Source of the DNA: Falciphora oryzae
Lineage: Eukaryota > Ascomycota > Sordariomycetes > Magnaporthales > Magnaporthaceae
Assembly (NCBI GenBank): GCA_000733355.1
Contig: JNVV01000030.1
Span: 1 to 64,000 of the forward strand
Reading direction: 5' to 3'
Length of the DNA stretch: 64,000 nucleotides
Shown: positions 54,559 to 64,000 of the stretch, one piece after another
Position numbering within the stretch: the stretch's first letter is position 1
Layout of the letters: each line of letters opens with the position of its first letter
Made by a program: the position numbers and the translations under genes
Notes under the pieces: model-generated
What the model was told of the DNA's origin: nothing
The model's database searches: none
Seen by the model: only the letters and a program-made list of their open reading frames with translations

Positions 54559-56428
54559 ATGGCCCGCAAAGGCAGCAAAAAGGTCAAGACGGGCTGTCGG
54601 ACATGCAAGTACGTGAACCCCAGACAGCATCTGCGGCACGCGGCTGACCCTGGTCCTGCTGCTCAGGATCCGCAAGGTTAAATGCGGCGAGGAGAGGCCC
54701 GCGTGCGTCCGCTGCACTAGCACGGGGCGCTCCTGTGACGGCTACGACCACAGCAACGACCGCGTCCCAACAGCCGCTGACGGTGCCATCACCGTCCGCC
54801 CCAGACCCCATGCCAAGCTGGCCCCCCGCACCGCCGTCTGGCTCGTCAGCAGGCCCCAGCTGACCGAGCTGGAGAACCGCTCGTTCCAGCACTACCAGGA
54901 GGTCACCGCTCCCGAGTACTCGCGCGTGTGCGACGACTTCTTCTGGCGCGGCGCCGTCCTGGTGCTCGGCCAGAACCAGCCCGCCGTCCAGCACGCCCTC
55001 ATCGCCGTCAGCTCCATCCACGAGCAGTTCCACCTCGCCGCCGCCGCGCCCGCCGCCGCCTTTGCCACCCGCCAGTACAACACGGCCATCCGCCACCTGG
55101 TTTCCAAGACCAGCGCTGACGATGACCGGGAAACGGGCGCCGTGCTGGTCGTGTGTGTCCTCTTCGCGACCCTCGAATTCCTGCTGGGGAACCACGCCAG
55201 CGCCATCGAGCACTGCCGCCACGCCGTCCTGATCTTCAACGGCATGCGGTCCGTGAGTCCCTGGGTGAGGAAGAATCTCCTGCCTTTTATCCGCCGTGCC
55301 ACCACCTACCCCTTGTTTCTCGCCGGCCGTATCAACTACGCGCCCTTGCCAGCTTTGATCGACGACTTTGGCGGCGCCCTCTGCCGCACCCCTACGTTTG
55401 ACTCGCTCGAGGAGGCTCAGGAGGTGCTCCACGGCCTGGTCAGCCAGGCCACCCGCCTCCTGCATCTGGCCAACCCCTTTCGCATCGGCGACCGTCGGGG
55501 CGAGCCGATCCCGGACTCGCTAATTGCCGAGCACCACACCACGCTGACGGCCCTCGATCGCTGGTCCAAAATGTTTACAATCTTCAGGGCCCTGCCGCGC
55601 GGCGCCTCGCCTCCGCGGCAGCAGTCGGAACACTGGTACATCGATCCCGTCACCGAGCTGCAGATGCGGGCCTTGACCGCACGCGCTTGGCTGGCTGCCC
55701 ATTACGACCTCGGCGCCGGCGAACTAGCCTTCGACGGCCACATGGATGCCTTCCGGCGCATCAACGAGCTGGCCCAGTCCATGGTCCAGCGCAAGTGCTG
55801 CAGCAGCGACGACGACCAGCAGAACCACCAGTCCCGGTTCCGGTTCGACGTCGGCATCATGCCGCCGCTGTACTTCACCATCCGCTGGTGCCGGGACCTG
55901 GCGGTGCGGCTCGAGGCGCTCAGGCTGCTGTGCCAGCTCTGCCACGGCGACGAGTGCATCTTCGACATCTACACGCTGGCCTCGGCCCTGCGCGCCGTCA
56001 TCGACCGCGAGCACGCCATCGACCTGGCGTCACTCCCCTGGCAGGGCGGCGACAGTGTGCACGAGTACCTCCCGGCCTACAGGAACGACATCTCGACCAT
56101 GAACCCGCAGGCCTGGGCGTCGCCCGAGGAGAGCGTGCCGGCCGAGCGGCGCATCTGGGACGCCATCATCATTCCCGAGACGGAGTACGTGCCAGGGCCA
56201 GACGCAGAGGGCAAAACTACGGGACAGCGCATGGTGCGCTACGTACAAGTCATCGACGATCGTGTATGTCACATCGATGAGATGGTGGCTGTGGCCACTA
56301 ATTTAACGGGCAAGATTGAAGCCTTTGGCATGCACGCGAGGCGGATGGCAGCCCTGAGGAAGTCGCTCCGACAAGCCGATCCCTTGGTCCACGGCCCCTC
56401 ATTATGGTTGAGTTGGGGCGGCTTTTAG
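54559..56428 (+). CDS. Zn2Cys6 transcription factor
   Basis: Exons 54,559-54,608 and 54,667-56,428 join across a 58-bp intron (GTACGT..CTCAG) that lies inside the zinc cluster, giving 603 aa. The cluster is Cys13-X2-Cys16-X6-Cys23-X6-Cys30-X2-Cys33-X6-Cys40, with basic flanks RKGSKKVK and IRKVK. It is followed by the long helical region typical of fungal regulators with a single zinc cluster (FQHYQEV....FFW near residue 110-130, HALIAVSSIHEQF). It should bind DNA in the nucleus as a pathway-specific regulator. Nearest genes are the Kelch protein (divergent), the tRNA and the hydroxyacid dehydrogenase; its targets are unknown. Confidence 0.9.
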
Positions 56429-56643
56429 GGGCAATACTCGGTAATATGCGGCTTGGAAATAAACTGCACAGCGAGATTGTTTTTAGCGCGTAACTATTTT
56501 TTTCTGTCCCATCCTCCGTTCCGGCTCCTGTGATGTTCTTCGCCTCCACTGCCTGTTCGTTCCAATGCGCAGACAAAAATGGTGGGGTGGTCGTGACATC
56601 ATAGTCTCGCCCACGAGCTCCGCACCACCACAATCCTATCAAG

Positions 56644-56715
56644 TCTCTGGTAGTATAGTGGTCAGTATGCGAGCTTGTCACGCTCGAGACCCGGGTTCAA
56701 TTCCCGGCCGGAGAG
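56644..56715 (+). tRNA. tRNA-Asp (anticodon GUC)
   Basis: 72 bases fold as a tRNA: acceptor stem TCTCTGG with CCGGAGA (one G-T pair) and discriminator G, D-arm with AGTGGTCAGT, anticodon loop CTTGTCACG with GTC, and T-arm CCGGGTTCAATTCCCGG. The A box and the B box GGTTCAATTCC are present. A TTTTT run at 56,727-56,731 is the RNA polymerase III terminator. No intron. Confidence 0.96.
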
Positions 56716-56726
56716 ACACTACTTTC

Positions 56727-56731
56727 TTTTT
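56727..56731 (+). terminator. Pol III terminator of tRNA-Asp
   Basis: Five T residues 12 bases after the tRNA 3' end. Confidence 0.75.
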
Positions 56732-56947
56732 CTCGCTTCTTTTCGTCTCCGTCAGCCCTTATGCCGTCAGTTTCGCTCCTTTTCGCATTCCCAGAAGCCT
56801 CGCAATGGAGTTTTCAGGCTGTGACTTTGTTTCTTTTTTTTTTTAACTCACCAAATTTGCTGCAGGCAGACGTCCGTGTGGCGGTTAATTTGGGATGCGG
56901 AGCTTGTGCTACTTTTTTTTTTTTTTTTTTCGTCTACATTGGAGTCT

Positions 56948-57943
56948 TTACCACGCCCTCCGTTTCCTCTCTGTCTGAACAAACTCCATTATCCTTTCCG
57001 CCGCCCTCATGCCCGTCTGCACTTGCGTCTCAGCCGTGGCGGCGCCAATATGTGGCGTACTGACGACGCCAAGCTCCCATAACCGCCCGTACCTCTCCTT
57101 GCTCGGTGGCTCCTCCTCGTGACAGTCGAGCCCGGCGCCGCAGATCAAACCCTCGCTCAGAGCGCGCTCGAGGTCTGCCTCGTTGATGATGCCGCCGCGC
57201 GCCGTGTTGATGAGTATGGCCGTCCTCCGCATCAGCTGCATCTGCGCGTACGAGATCAGGCCCCTCGTCTCGGGCGTCAGCGGCATGTGCACCGTGACGA
57301 CGTCGGCCGACCTCAGCACCTCCTCGACCGACGTGGCGCGCACGTGGGGGATGTCCGCCCACGCCTCGGCCGGCAGGAACGGGTCGTAGGCGACCACGTC
57401 GGCCTCGAAGCCGCCGCGGAAGATGCCGGCCACCTGCCGCCCGATGTTGCCCATGCCCAGGATGCCGACGGTCTTGCGGTGAAGCAGCAGGCCCGAGCAC
57501 GCCTCCTTGGGTACCAGCTTGCCCGCCGCCTGCCTGGCCGCCACGGAGCCGACCTGGCGCGCCACGGCCGAGGCCAGCGTCAGGACCAGCTCGGCGACGG
57601 CGCGCGCGTTGACGCCGGGCGTGTTGAGGATGGGGATGCCGCGCGCGGCGCAGGCGTCAGCGTCGATCTTGTCGATGCCGACGCCCTGCTTGCCGATGGC
57701 GCGCAGCTTGGGGCAGGCTGCGATATCGGCGGCGGTGACGTACGAGCCCCTGACCAGCAGGTAGCGGGCTTCTTCTCTCCACTTGCTGTGGTCCGGGTGG
57801 CTCTTTGTGACCGCGTTGAAGTTGCGCTTGCAGTAGGCCATGACCTCGGGGTGGAAGTCGTCCAGCAGGTGCACCGTCGGCTTCTCGTGCGCGGCGGGCG
57901 TGCTGGCCTCCTCGGGCTCGTCTTGGATGAGGGCGGGTGTCAT
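56948..57943 (-). CDS. D-isomer 2-hydroxyacid dehydrogenase (phosphoglycerate-dehydrogenase-like)
   Basis: 331 aa, intronless. Nucleotide-binding motif GMGNIG (residues 163-168) with a downstream acidic region, then the three catalytic positions of the family: Arg249 in INTARGG, Glu278 in CHEEEP and His298 in STPHIGAAT. The N-terminal part has KQGVGIDKID and NTPGVNARAVAELV, as in 3-phosphoglycerate and related dehydrogenases; there is no ACT domain, so it is the short form. It should interconvert a 2-hydroxy acid and a 2-keto acid with NAD(P)H in the cytosol. It lies next to a permease and lactonase that could feed it, but the substrate is not evident. The alternative is a hydroxypyruvate/glyoxylate reductase. 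Confidence 0.88.
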   Translation of the reverse strand: MTPALIQDEPEEASTPAAHEKPTVHLLDDFHPEVMAYCKRNFNAVTKSHPDHSKWREEARYLLVRGSYVTAADIAACPKLRAIGKQGVGIDKIDADACAARGIPILNTPGVNARAVAELVLTLASAVARQVGSVAARQAAGKLVPKEACSGLLLHRKTVGILGMGNIGRQVAGIFRGGFEADVVAYDPFLPAEAWADIPHVRATSVEEVLRSADVVTVHMPLTPETRGLISYAQMQLMRRTAILINTARGGIINEADLERALSEGLICGAGLDCHEEEPPSKERYGRLWELGVVSTPHIGAATAETQVQTGMRAAERIMEFVQTERKRRAW

Positions 57944-59019
57944 TGTGATGGTGTGTTCGGTTTATGGACCGGCTCGTCTGTCGTGCTGGGTCGCGACTGG
58001 TCTGGTCTCAGCTACAACAAGCTTTGCTTGTCGTGGACGCAAAGGGAAGAGCCACAGTCAAAATGCAGCTAGTCTGCACGATAGCTGCGAAGTGCGGTGT
58101 ATTAGAGGAATGCAGCTTGGTCTTTCTTTTTTGATAGGACTGACATGGTGCCTCTAACACTCTCCTGCTGGGACGTTACGGAGTGGTGGGGTGGCGGGCT
58201 GGTCTCCCGGCCTCCGGGTTCCATCCGCTGGCGACGGTGTGAAGCCCAGAGTCCTTCGGGTCGTCGGGCGAGGCCATGGGGGGTCCTGGGCCTGTAAAAG
58301 AAGCAACGGAAACGGTCCGGTTTGGGACATGGAGACGCAAAACTGCCGAGGTATTGGGCAGCGGACATGGCCCGAGGGCTGGGGGTGGAGCCGTCTGCTT
58401 GGTGGACAGTTGTCGGACATCGCCCGGTGCGGAGATGTGAGCCAGGGCTTGGCTGGGGAAGACATCCTTGCATAAGTGGAAATGATGGAAACGTCCTTGC
58501 CGCATCCGGACCAAAGGCGGGCATCCATGATTCTAGGATCGAGAATGGAGGAAGGGAACCGACTGCTTTTGCCATTCGGAGGGTTTGGCGGATTTTTATG
58601 CCACCCGTAGTTTACGTATTTAATCCCATAATTGTCCTAGCCCGTAGTAAATTTATTTCATCTCTCGAAGAGTTAACCAGCTGCGTGATGGGGAGTTTTA
58701 CGAAAAGCGTTGATAGCCCAAGTAATAAAGGAGAACTTTAACTACAAAGCAACCAGTTTACACAGCATTGCTTTTAAGACGGTTGTCTTTTGTTCGCTCG
58801 TTTAGAGTCACGGACATAACCTAAAGAAGTTGGGGAACCTGCAACGGGAGATGAGCACTGTAAGCCACGATGCAAATTGCGTGGTAACCAATAAAACATA
58901 GCAAGCATCTCAAATCGTCAGAAGACGTCATCAGCATAATTCATTCGTGAATAATGCATGCTAACAGTACAGCTCGAACAACCCTCAGATCGCTGCCGGT
59001 TTCCCAAGATTCGTCAGCA
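57944..59019. other. Intergenic
   Basis: About 1.1 kb: upstream region of the dehydrogenase gene on the left and 3' flank of the permease gene on the right. A+T-rich stretches at 58,600-58,960; nothing else recognised. Confidence 0.5.
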
Positions 59020-60592
59020 TCAGTGCGCAAACCGCCAGCCCTCATGCTCGCCAGCCGCCTCCTCGGCAGCCTTGAGGGCCTTGTTCTTCTGGATGGCGTA
59101 GTACTTGGTGATCAGGACGAAGATGACGGTCAGCCCGCAGCCTGCGATGATGGCGCCGCCGCCCGTCTGGTAGTAGGGCTCCTGGTTCCGCAGGAAGAAG
59201 TACGGGGTGAACCAGTGCGACACGGAGCTGACGCAGTTGGCGTAGGCGATCAGGGCCGCGCGCTTTGTGCGAGGCCTCGGAACCACGGTGGTCTCCCAGG
59301 CGATTTGCAACTGGAAAAGGTAGTAGGCTTGTTAGCACGCGTGATTCTCTCGAGAGAACCGAGACAGGGGCAGTAGAGAGCAAGTAGAAAACACTCACGT
59401 TGAGGCCAACAAAAGGACCCACGACCAGCAGAATCATGCAAAAGTACCGCAGGCCCGTGTTCAGCTGCGTGATCATGATGGCGCAGCCGACGGCCGTGGC
59501 CACGACCGGAGCAATAATGTGCCAGCCGAACTCCTGCATGCGGCCGGCCGACCACGACACGGCGAGCTGGACGAAGAAGGCGATGATGGGCGGCGGGGCC
59601 TGCACCAGATACGTAACAGTCTTGGACAGGCCCAGGGTTGCCAGGATCGAAGGGAAAAAGTCCTTGTACGACTGCGCGATGATGAGGCAGAAGTGGATGG
59701 CGGCAAACATGTGCGAGAAGGGGTCCTTCATGCACTGCCAGAAGCCGTCCCAGTAGCCGCCCTCGTCGTCCTCGGCCACGCCGCCCGCCGACACGGCCAT
59801 GCGGTACTGCGCCATGGCAGCCTCCTCCTCGGTGATGAAGTAGGTCCCCGTCGAGTCTGGGAAGTTGGGGATGAACCAGAAGCTGGCGGCGGCGACGGTG
59901 ATGCTGACGATGCCCTCGAGCAGCAGGAACCACTGCCAGGCGCGCAGGCGGCCGAGCCCGTCCATGTTCTGCAGGATGGCGGCGGCCAGCAGGCCCGAGA
60001 TGGCCTGCGAGATGGTGTTGCCGGCGTGCCAGATGCCCATGCGCATGGGCGCCTCGTGCTTGGGGTACCACGACGATGTCATGAGCGACACGGCGGGCAC
60101 GAACGGCCCCTCGGCCAGCCCGACGAAGAAGCGGCACACCATGAAGCCGGCGGGCGACGTGATGAGCGGCATGACAATAGTAGGAATAGACCAGGTCATC
60201 ATGCAGCAGGGCAGCAGGAGTCGCGGGCGTCCCTTTGCGATGATGACGTTGGCGGGGATCTGCGAGATGATGTAGCCGATGTAGAAGAGCGAGATGCCGG
60301 CGCTCCACTGCACGTCGGTCATGTATAGGTCCTTCTGCATGCCCGCCAGGCGCGCGTTGGACACGTTGATGCGGTCCAGGTAGTTCATGAGCAGCATGGC
60401 CGTCACCATGGCCAGGAACTTCCGGTCGAGCTTGCGCACCAGCGACTTCTCGATGGCCCTGCGCTCCTCGGGCGTCTTGTCCCGGATGAGCTCGTACCGC
60501 TCCAGGATGGGGTCGCGCACGGCGGCATCTTCGATGGTGTCGATACCGTCGCCCTTGAGCGTCGAGCTCTTTGACCGGACTGACCCGGGCAT
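59020..60592 (-). CDS. MFS permease of the allantoate/Dal5 (ACS) type
   Basis: Exon 1 is 59,399-60,592 and exon 2 59,020-59,310; the 88-bp intron has GTGAGT, TGCTAAC branch and TTCCAG, and both exons are whole codons, giving 494 aa. The N-terminus holds LVRKLDRKFLAMVTAMLLMNYLDRINVSNAR, the hallmark of fungal anion:cation symporters, and motifs SLFYIGYIISQIPANVI and RFFVGLAEGPFVPAV. Twelve membrane segments are expected. Such permeases import carboxylates or amide-type nutrients such as allantoate, nicotinate or sugar acids. I chose the ATG at 60,592 (MPGSVRSKSS) over an upstream in-frame start that adds 48 unconserved residues. Confidence 0.88.
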
Positions 60593-61505
60593 TATGGAGA
60601 GTTTGGCGTGCTCGCAGGGTCTGGCGGAGTGAGCAGGCTGTCCCTTGACATTGAGTGAGCGGTGGCCTGACAGGCGAGGAAAGAGACTGAGAAGTTGGCT
60701 TGTGGGCTTCGGTATTAAATAGATGAATATCGACACAGGCCGGCCTTCTTCCCTCCCTTGGCCATCCCTACAGCAAGTCTAGCTCGCCAACCACCCTGCA
60801 ACCCACTGCCAGGCTGCTTCTGCACCAGTAGCCAGCCGCATTGGCTCGGTAGCATTGTCGGTGTAGCAGTAGCAGCGATGCATGCCGTCCTTGCTCGACA
60901 GCCCCCCACATATCGCTCATCTCTATTCCTAAATCTAAGGTTTTGGCGAGGCCCTGGATTTGTCAAGATCCTTGGGACTCGTGGCTCTGCTGCGGGGAAA
61001 GGGGGCTAGCGGAAAGGGGAGGATCGAACCATGGCAGGGCATGGCGCCGGTGTGCTGGCCTTCGGACTGGCTCCGAGGGCTCCCCACATTGTCCAGGATT
61101 TGTCCCCGGCCTTGGCCCGGGGACTGGCACGGGGTTCAATTCGGGGTAGTTCTTGGCGGGCCGGGCCCCAGATTGAGGTCAGGCCGGACCATGGTGGCAA
61201 TATGTCTTTGGAGCATGCTCGCTGTGCTCGCTGTTGTTGAGTGGAGCCCCAGAGAGAAGCCAAGGTCTCATCGGTCCACCCTGTGCGGGGGGCTGGGGTG
61301 GATGCCGGGGCTTTGGGTTGCAGGACATGTGCTGCTCGTATTGTGCTTAGTTCGCCGGGAAGTGGTCCGAACCGGGTTATGGCCTTCAGCAGGGTTATTC
61401 GTAGTTCCGCTATCAAGACTAGCCGAGCAGGGAGCCGAGTGCGATGTGTCGACATGCGTAACCACGTTGTTATTTCGTCATTTGAGAGTATCATCCAGCT
61501 ACTTG
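60593..61505. other. Intergenic; promoter region of the permease
   Basis: About 0.9 kb. Long plus-strand frames here (continuing over the lactonase) are shadows. An A/T-rich TATTTAATA-like element occurs on the minus strand near 60,712, about 120 bp from the permease start. Confidence 0.5.
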
Positions 61506-62568
61506 CTAGCCCGGCCGCGACAGCCTGGGAGCCGGCACAGCGCCCCTGCAGTGCCACTCCACCTTTTGCATGTTGCCCTCGAGGCTGTCGGTGATGTAGA
61601 GCGTCTTGTGCTCGGGCCCGCCGAAGCAGCAGTTGGTCAGGTTGATGCCCTTGGTGCCGCTAACGATGCGCGCCTTGGGAATCCCTTGCTTGTCCACCAC
61701 AAACACGGAGCCGAGGCTGGGGTGGCACACAAACAAGTTTTCCTCCTCGTCCAGCTTGAGCCCGTCCGGGCCCGAGGTGCCAAAGGACTGGAAGAAGACG
61801 CCGGCCTTGGACGTGCTGCCGTCGGCGTGCAGCGGCAGCCGCCAGACCTGGTTCGCGCGCGTCATGGCCACGAACAGGAACCGCTCGTCGGGCGAGAGGG
61901 CCAGCCCGTTGGGCGACGCGCCGTTGTCCAGCAGCGTGTCCAGCTTGCCCGTCGGCGACAGCCGGTACACGCGCCCCGTAGGGTCCGTCATGCCCGTCTG
62001 GCCCTGGTCCGTGAAGTAAAGGTTCTGCTGCGAGTCCATGATGAGGTCGTTGGGGCCCTTGAACCGCTCCAGGTTCTTGCGCCCCAGCTTGGGCTTGATC
62101 TCGCCGACGGCGGGGTCGAACTCGAGGATACCCTGGGCGTAGAAGCATGTCGGCTGTTGTTAGAGATGGAGCCTTCGACAGACGTCAGCCGCGCCGCTAT
62201 CTACGCACCTGCTTGTAGTCTGCCACTAGCAGCTTCCCTTCTGGAGTGCCCACAAGCCCGTTGGGCTCGCCATCCCAGCGGATGCAGACGGTCACATTCT
62301 TCTGCGCGTCGATCTTCAGGATCCGGCCGTAGGGGATGTCGACGATGTAGAGGTTGCCCTCGGCGTCGGCCACGGGCCCTTCGAGGAAGATGTGCTGGAA
62401 GGCCGCTGCAAACCCGCCCCTCCACTCAGACTCCTCTCCGATGCACCGCTTGTCGTCCGGGATCCGAACGTAGAGCTCCGCTTCGATGACGGGGGGTGGG
62501 GGGTAGAAGTTCATCTTGTCTGGCTGCCTATGCTTTTTTGTCCTTTTTTGTAAAGCTTCTCCCGTCAT
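61506..62568 (-). CDS. SMP-30/gluconolactonase-like protein
   Basis: Exons 62,209-62,568 and 61,506-62,132 with a 76-bp intron (GTGCGT..CCCAG); 328 aa. It is a six-bladed propeller of the SMP-30/gluconolactonase/luciferin-regenerating family. Residues corresponding to the metal and substrate site are present: Glu63 in FLEGPVAD, Asn148 in GPNDLIMD, Asn195 in ASPNGLALSPDE and Asp243 in GPDGLKLDEE. Expected to hydrolyse a sugar lactone or similar ester with a divalent metal. The start could also be the internal Met at 62,514 (MNFYPPPPVIEAEL), closer to usual family length. No signal peptide. It lies between the permease and a transcription factor. Confidence 0.87.
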
Positions 62569-62756
62569 CTCTTAGCTTGGCCCGGGGCCGACTGACTAGG
62601 TATATCACCAAGCCCAGCCAGCGCAGTGCGGGGTCTTTGCCGAGGGCCCGGCACCCCGAGTCGCGTCCATCGGACTAATGCCGGAGAATGTGGGGTGTCG
62701 GGCGGAACCAAGCCGGGCGACGGCCATGCATCGTCGGATGCTGGTGGGCGGTCCGG

Positions 62757-64000
62757 TCATGCAAAAGATGCATGGAGGGACTGACGCAGCCGTCGAGGGA
62801 CTGCAAGCGGAAGCTTGTCGGGCCCGCTCTGGAACCTCGCCCTTGCGCTGTTGCTTCGCCTGCCGCCGTCCTCCATGACCCTCACCGACAGCTTGATGGC
62901 CAGCTCCTGGAACGTCCGGAGCCCATGGAACCGGCCAGAGATCTCGGTGATGACGGCGCAAGCCTTGTTGATGGAGTTAAGTACTTGTGCAAGCGCCGTC
63001 GGGTCTGGTGGCTCCTGGCTCGGCCGGTGGCGCGTCAGACAGACGAGCATCACAACAGCCGAAAGGGCATCGTAGGCGTCGAGGAAGGTGCTCGAGAGCC
63101 GGGCATCCGATCCTGAACGCGTGTAGAGTTGGTTAATTAGTCTCGTGCACGAGCCGATGCCGTCCTTCTCGACATCGGCCATGTTCCCCAGCAGGAAGTC
63201 AGGGTCTGCAGCACCGGATGTTACTGCACGTGCATGCGCCCTTTGGGCTGTTGCGGGCCGGATGAGGCACATTAGGGCACGGCAGGAGAGCTGGTCGACA
63301 AAGTCGGTCCAGTCCTGGGCGGGAACGCGGAGATCCCTGGCGGTGGGGAGCAGCGAACCCCTCCAGAAGCACAGGTTGCTGTAGGAGAAAATGGGGCTGG
63401 CGCTGTCACCGCCGTCCCGCAAGCTCGACATGAGCTGCGCATGGCGTATCAAGTGGCGGCATGCGGCCCTCTTTGCCCTAGCCGCTTCCGAGGGTGCCTC
63501 CAGGTAGTTGCTGTTATCGTCTGGTGGGATCTGGAGGGTCTGTTAATCCTTGCATGCCGGCGTGACCATGGGGCTAATCGGCCTACCTGAACCGAGATGT
63601 CGCTGTCCTGGATGCTGAACGGCCGATCCATAGCAGAGCTCAGCGACCTGCCATGCACATACAAGGTCCAGAACAGCCACGCAGGGTCGCACTCGCCCGC
63701 ACCATCCACAGCCGGGTGCGGCCCGCCGGCGCCAGGGTCCTTGTGCAGCCCCGCCGAGATGCAGGTCTTCATGGCTATGTCCAGCAGGTGCCAGGCCGAG
63801 CCGCCGCTGGGGCTGAAGAGGGCGTGCACGAGCAGCATGCACATGCAGTGGAGCGCGTCTAGGGTCCGCGCTGGGTGGAAGATGAGCGGCAGCAGCCGCA
63901 CCGCCGCCCCGTGCAAGCTCGCCGCCACAAACGCGAGGCTCCTCGCCGAGTCGGGCGACATCATGATCCCCGTCGCCGCTGCCATGAACGCGTCGAAGCG
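62757..64000 (-). CDS. Fungal-specific transcription factor, C-terminal part (cut by window edge)
   Basis: Two exons visible: 63,587 to beyond 64,000 and 62,757-63,539, separated by a 47-bp intron (GTAGGC..ACAG), short but within the fungal range; the join SVQ/TLQIPPDD keeps the frame. The domain carries HLLDIAMKTCISAGLHKD and WLFWTLYVHGRSLSSAMDRPFSIQDSDI, the core of the fungal-specific transcription-factor regulatory domain. The DNA-binding N-terminus lies outside the window. Stop is TGA at 62,757. It ends 188 bp upstream of the lactonase start and in the same direction, suggesting a local regulator. Confidence 0.83.

Noticed and set aside
56900..56935. Poly-T run as a second Pol III terminator or RNA gene end
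   Set aside because: No A/B box or tRNA-like fold is present upstream other than the tRNA-Asp 190 bp away, which has its own terminator.
57119..58072. 317-codon plus-strand frame
   Set aside because: Antisense shadow of the D-2-hydroxyacid dehydrogenase.
60960..62489. 509-codon plus-strand frame
   Set aside because: Its right half is antisense to the well-supported lactonase, and the remainder has no family resemblance.
36712..64000. Secondary-metabolite gene cluster
   Set aside because: No polyketide synthase, peptide synthetase, terpene cyclase or prenyltransferase core gene is present, despite the SDR, MFS and regulator genes.

Overview
The window is nuclear DNA of a filamentous ascomycete (Pezizomycotina, probably a Sordariomycete-type genome). 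The evidence is short introns (47-90 bp) with GT..AG ends, a Zn2Cys6 regulator, a fungal-specific transcription-factor domain, fungal MFS permeases, a tannase-family esterase, a subgroup-C-type chitinase relic, a LysM protein relic, and strong marks of repeat-induced point mutation (RIP). It splits sharply near 36.0 kb into a repeat-rich, decayed compartment (1-36,000) and an ordinary gene-dense, G+C-rich compartment (36,700-64,000).

Compartment 1 (1-36 kb). A decayed GH18 chitinase (394-2361, minus) and a decayed multi-LysM protein gene (11,860-13,256, plus) look like remnants of the chitinase/LysM pairs common in these fungi. Between them lie a RIP-mutated Ty3/gypsy chromodomain retrotransposon of family A (2444-8011, minus) and one intact gene for a secreted DUF7136-like protein (9390-10,223). 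A C2H2 zinc-finger gene (13,716-15,860, minus) is split by a solo LTR of family B. From 16.4 to 30.9 kb there is a nested retrotransposon stack. A 3' fragment of A (copy 3) is cut by a B element of about 7 kb (17,283-30,860). B's gag gene is split by a full-length A element (18,347-24,295, target duplication CATAC), and B's right LTR is split by a 612-bp solo LTR of a third family (C). A 646-base assembly gap follows. Next is a Mutator-like (MULE) DNA transposon (32,885-36,003) whose transposase gene is split by another B solo LTR. For three of the insertions (B in the C2H2 gene, B in MULE, A in B gag), removing the insert plus one target duplication rejoins the reading frame. Stops in the decayed genes are almost all TAG/TAA and come from C-to-T changes at CpA on one strand or the other.

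Compartment 2 (36.7-64 kb), in order: an MFS transporter, a small SRPBCC protein, an atypical SDR, a mitochondrial-type CysA/Cys2 serine O-acyltransferase, a Pro-rich/Cys-rich small membrane-type protein, an uncharacterised fungal protein, a 77-aa protein, a tannase/feruloyl-esterase-like protein, a Kelch-type membrane protein with two apparent frameshifts, a Zn2Cys6 regulator, tRNA-Asp(GUC), a D-2-hydroxyacid dehydrogenase, an allantoate-permease-type MFS transporter, an SMP-30/gluconolactonase, and the C-terminal part of a second transcription factor running off the right edge. The last six protein genes (regulator, dehydrogenase, permease, lactonase, regulator, perhaps with the tannase-like esterase) would make sense as a catabolic cluster for a sugar-acid or hydroxy-acid substrate, but that is inference from gene content only.

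Limits: no database search was possible. Family names come from motifs read in the translations. Exon limits come from canonical splice signals and frame closure.
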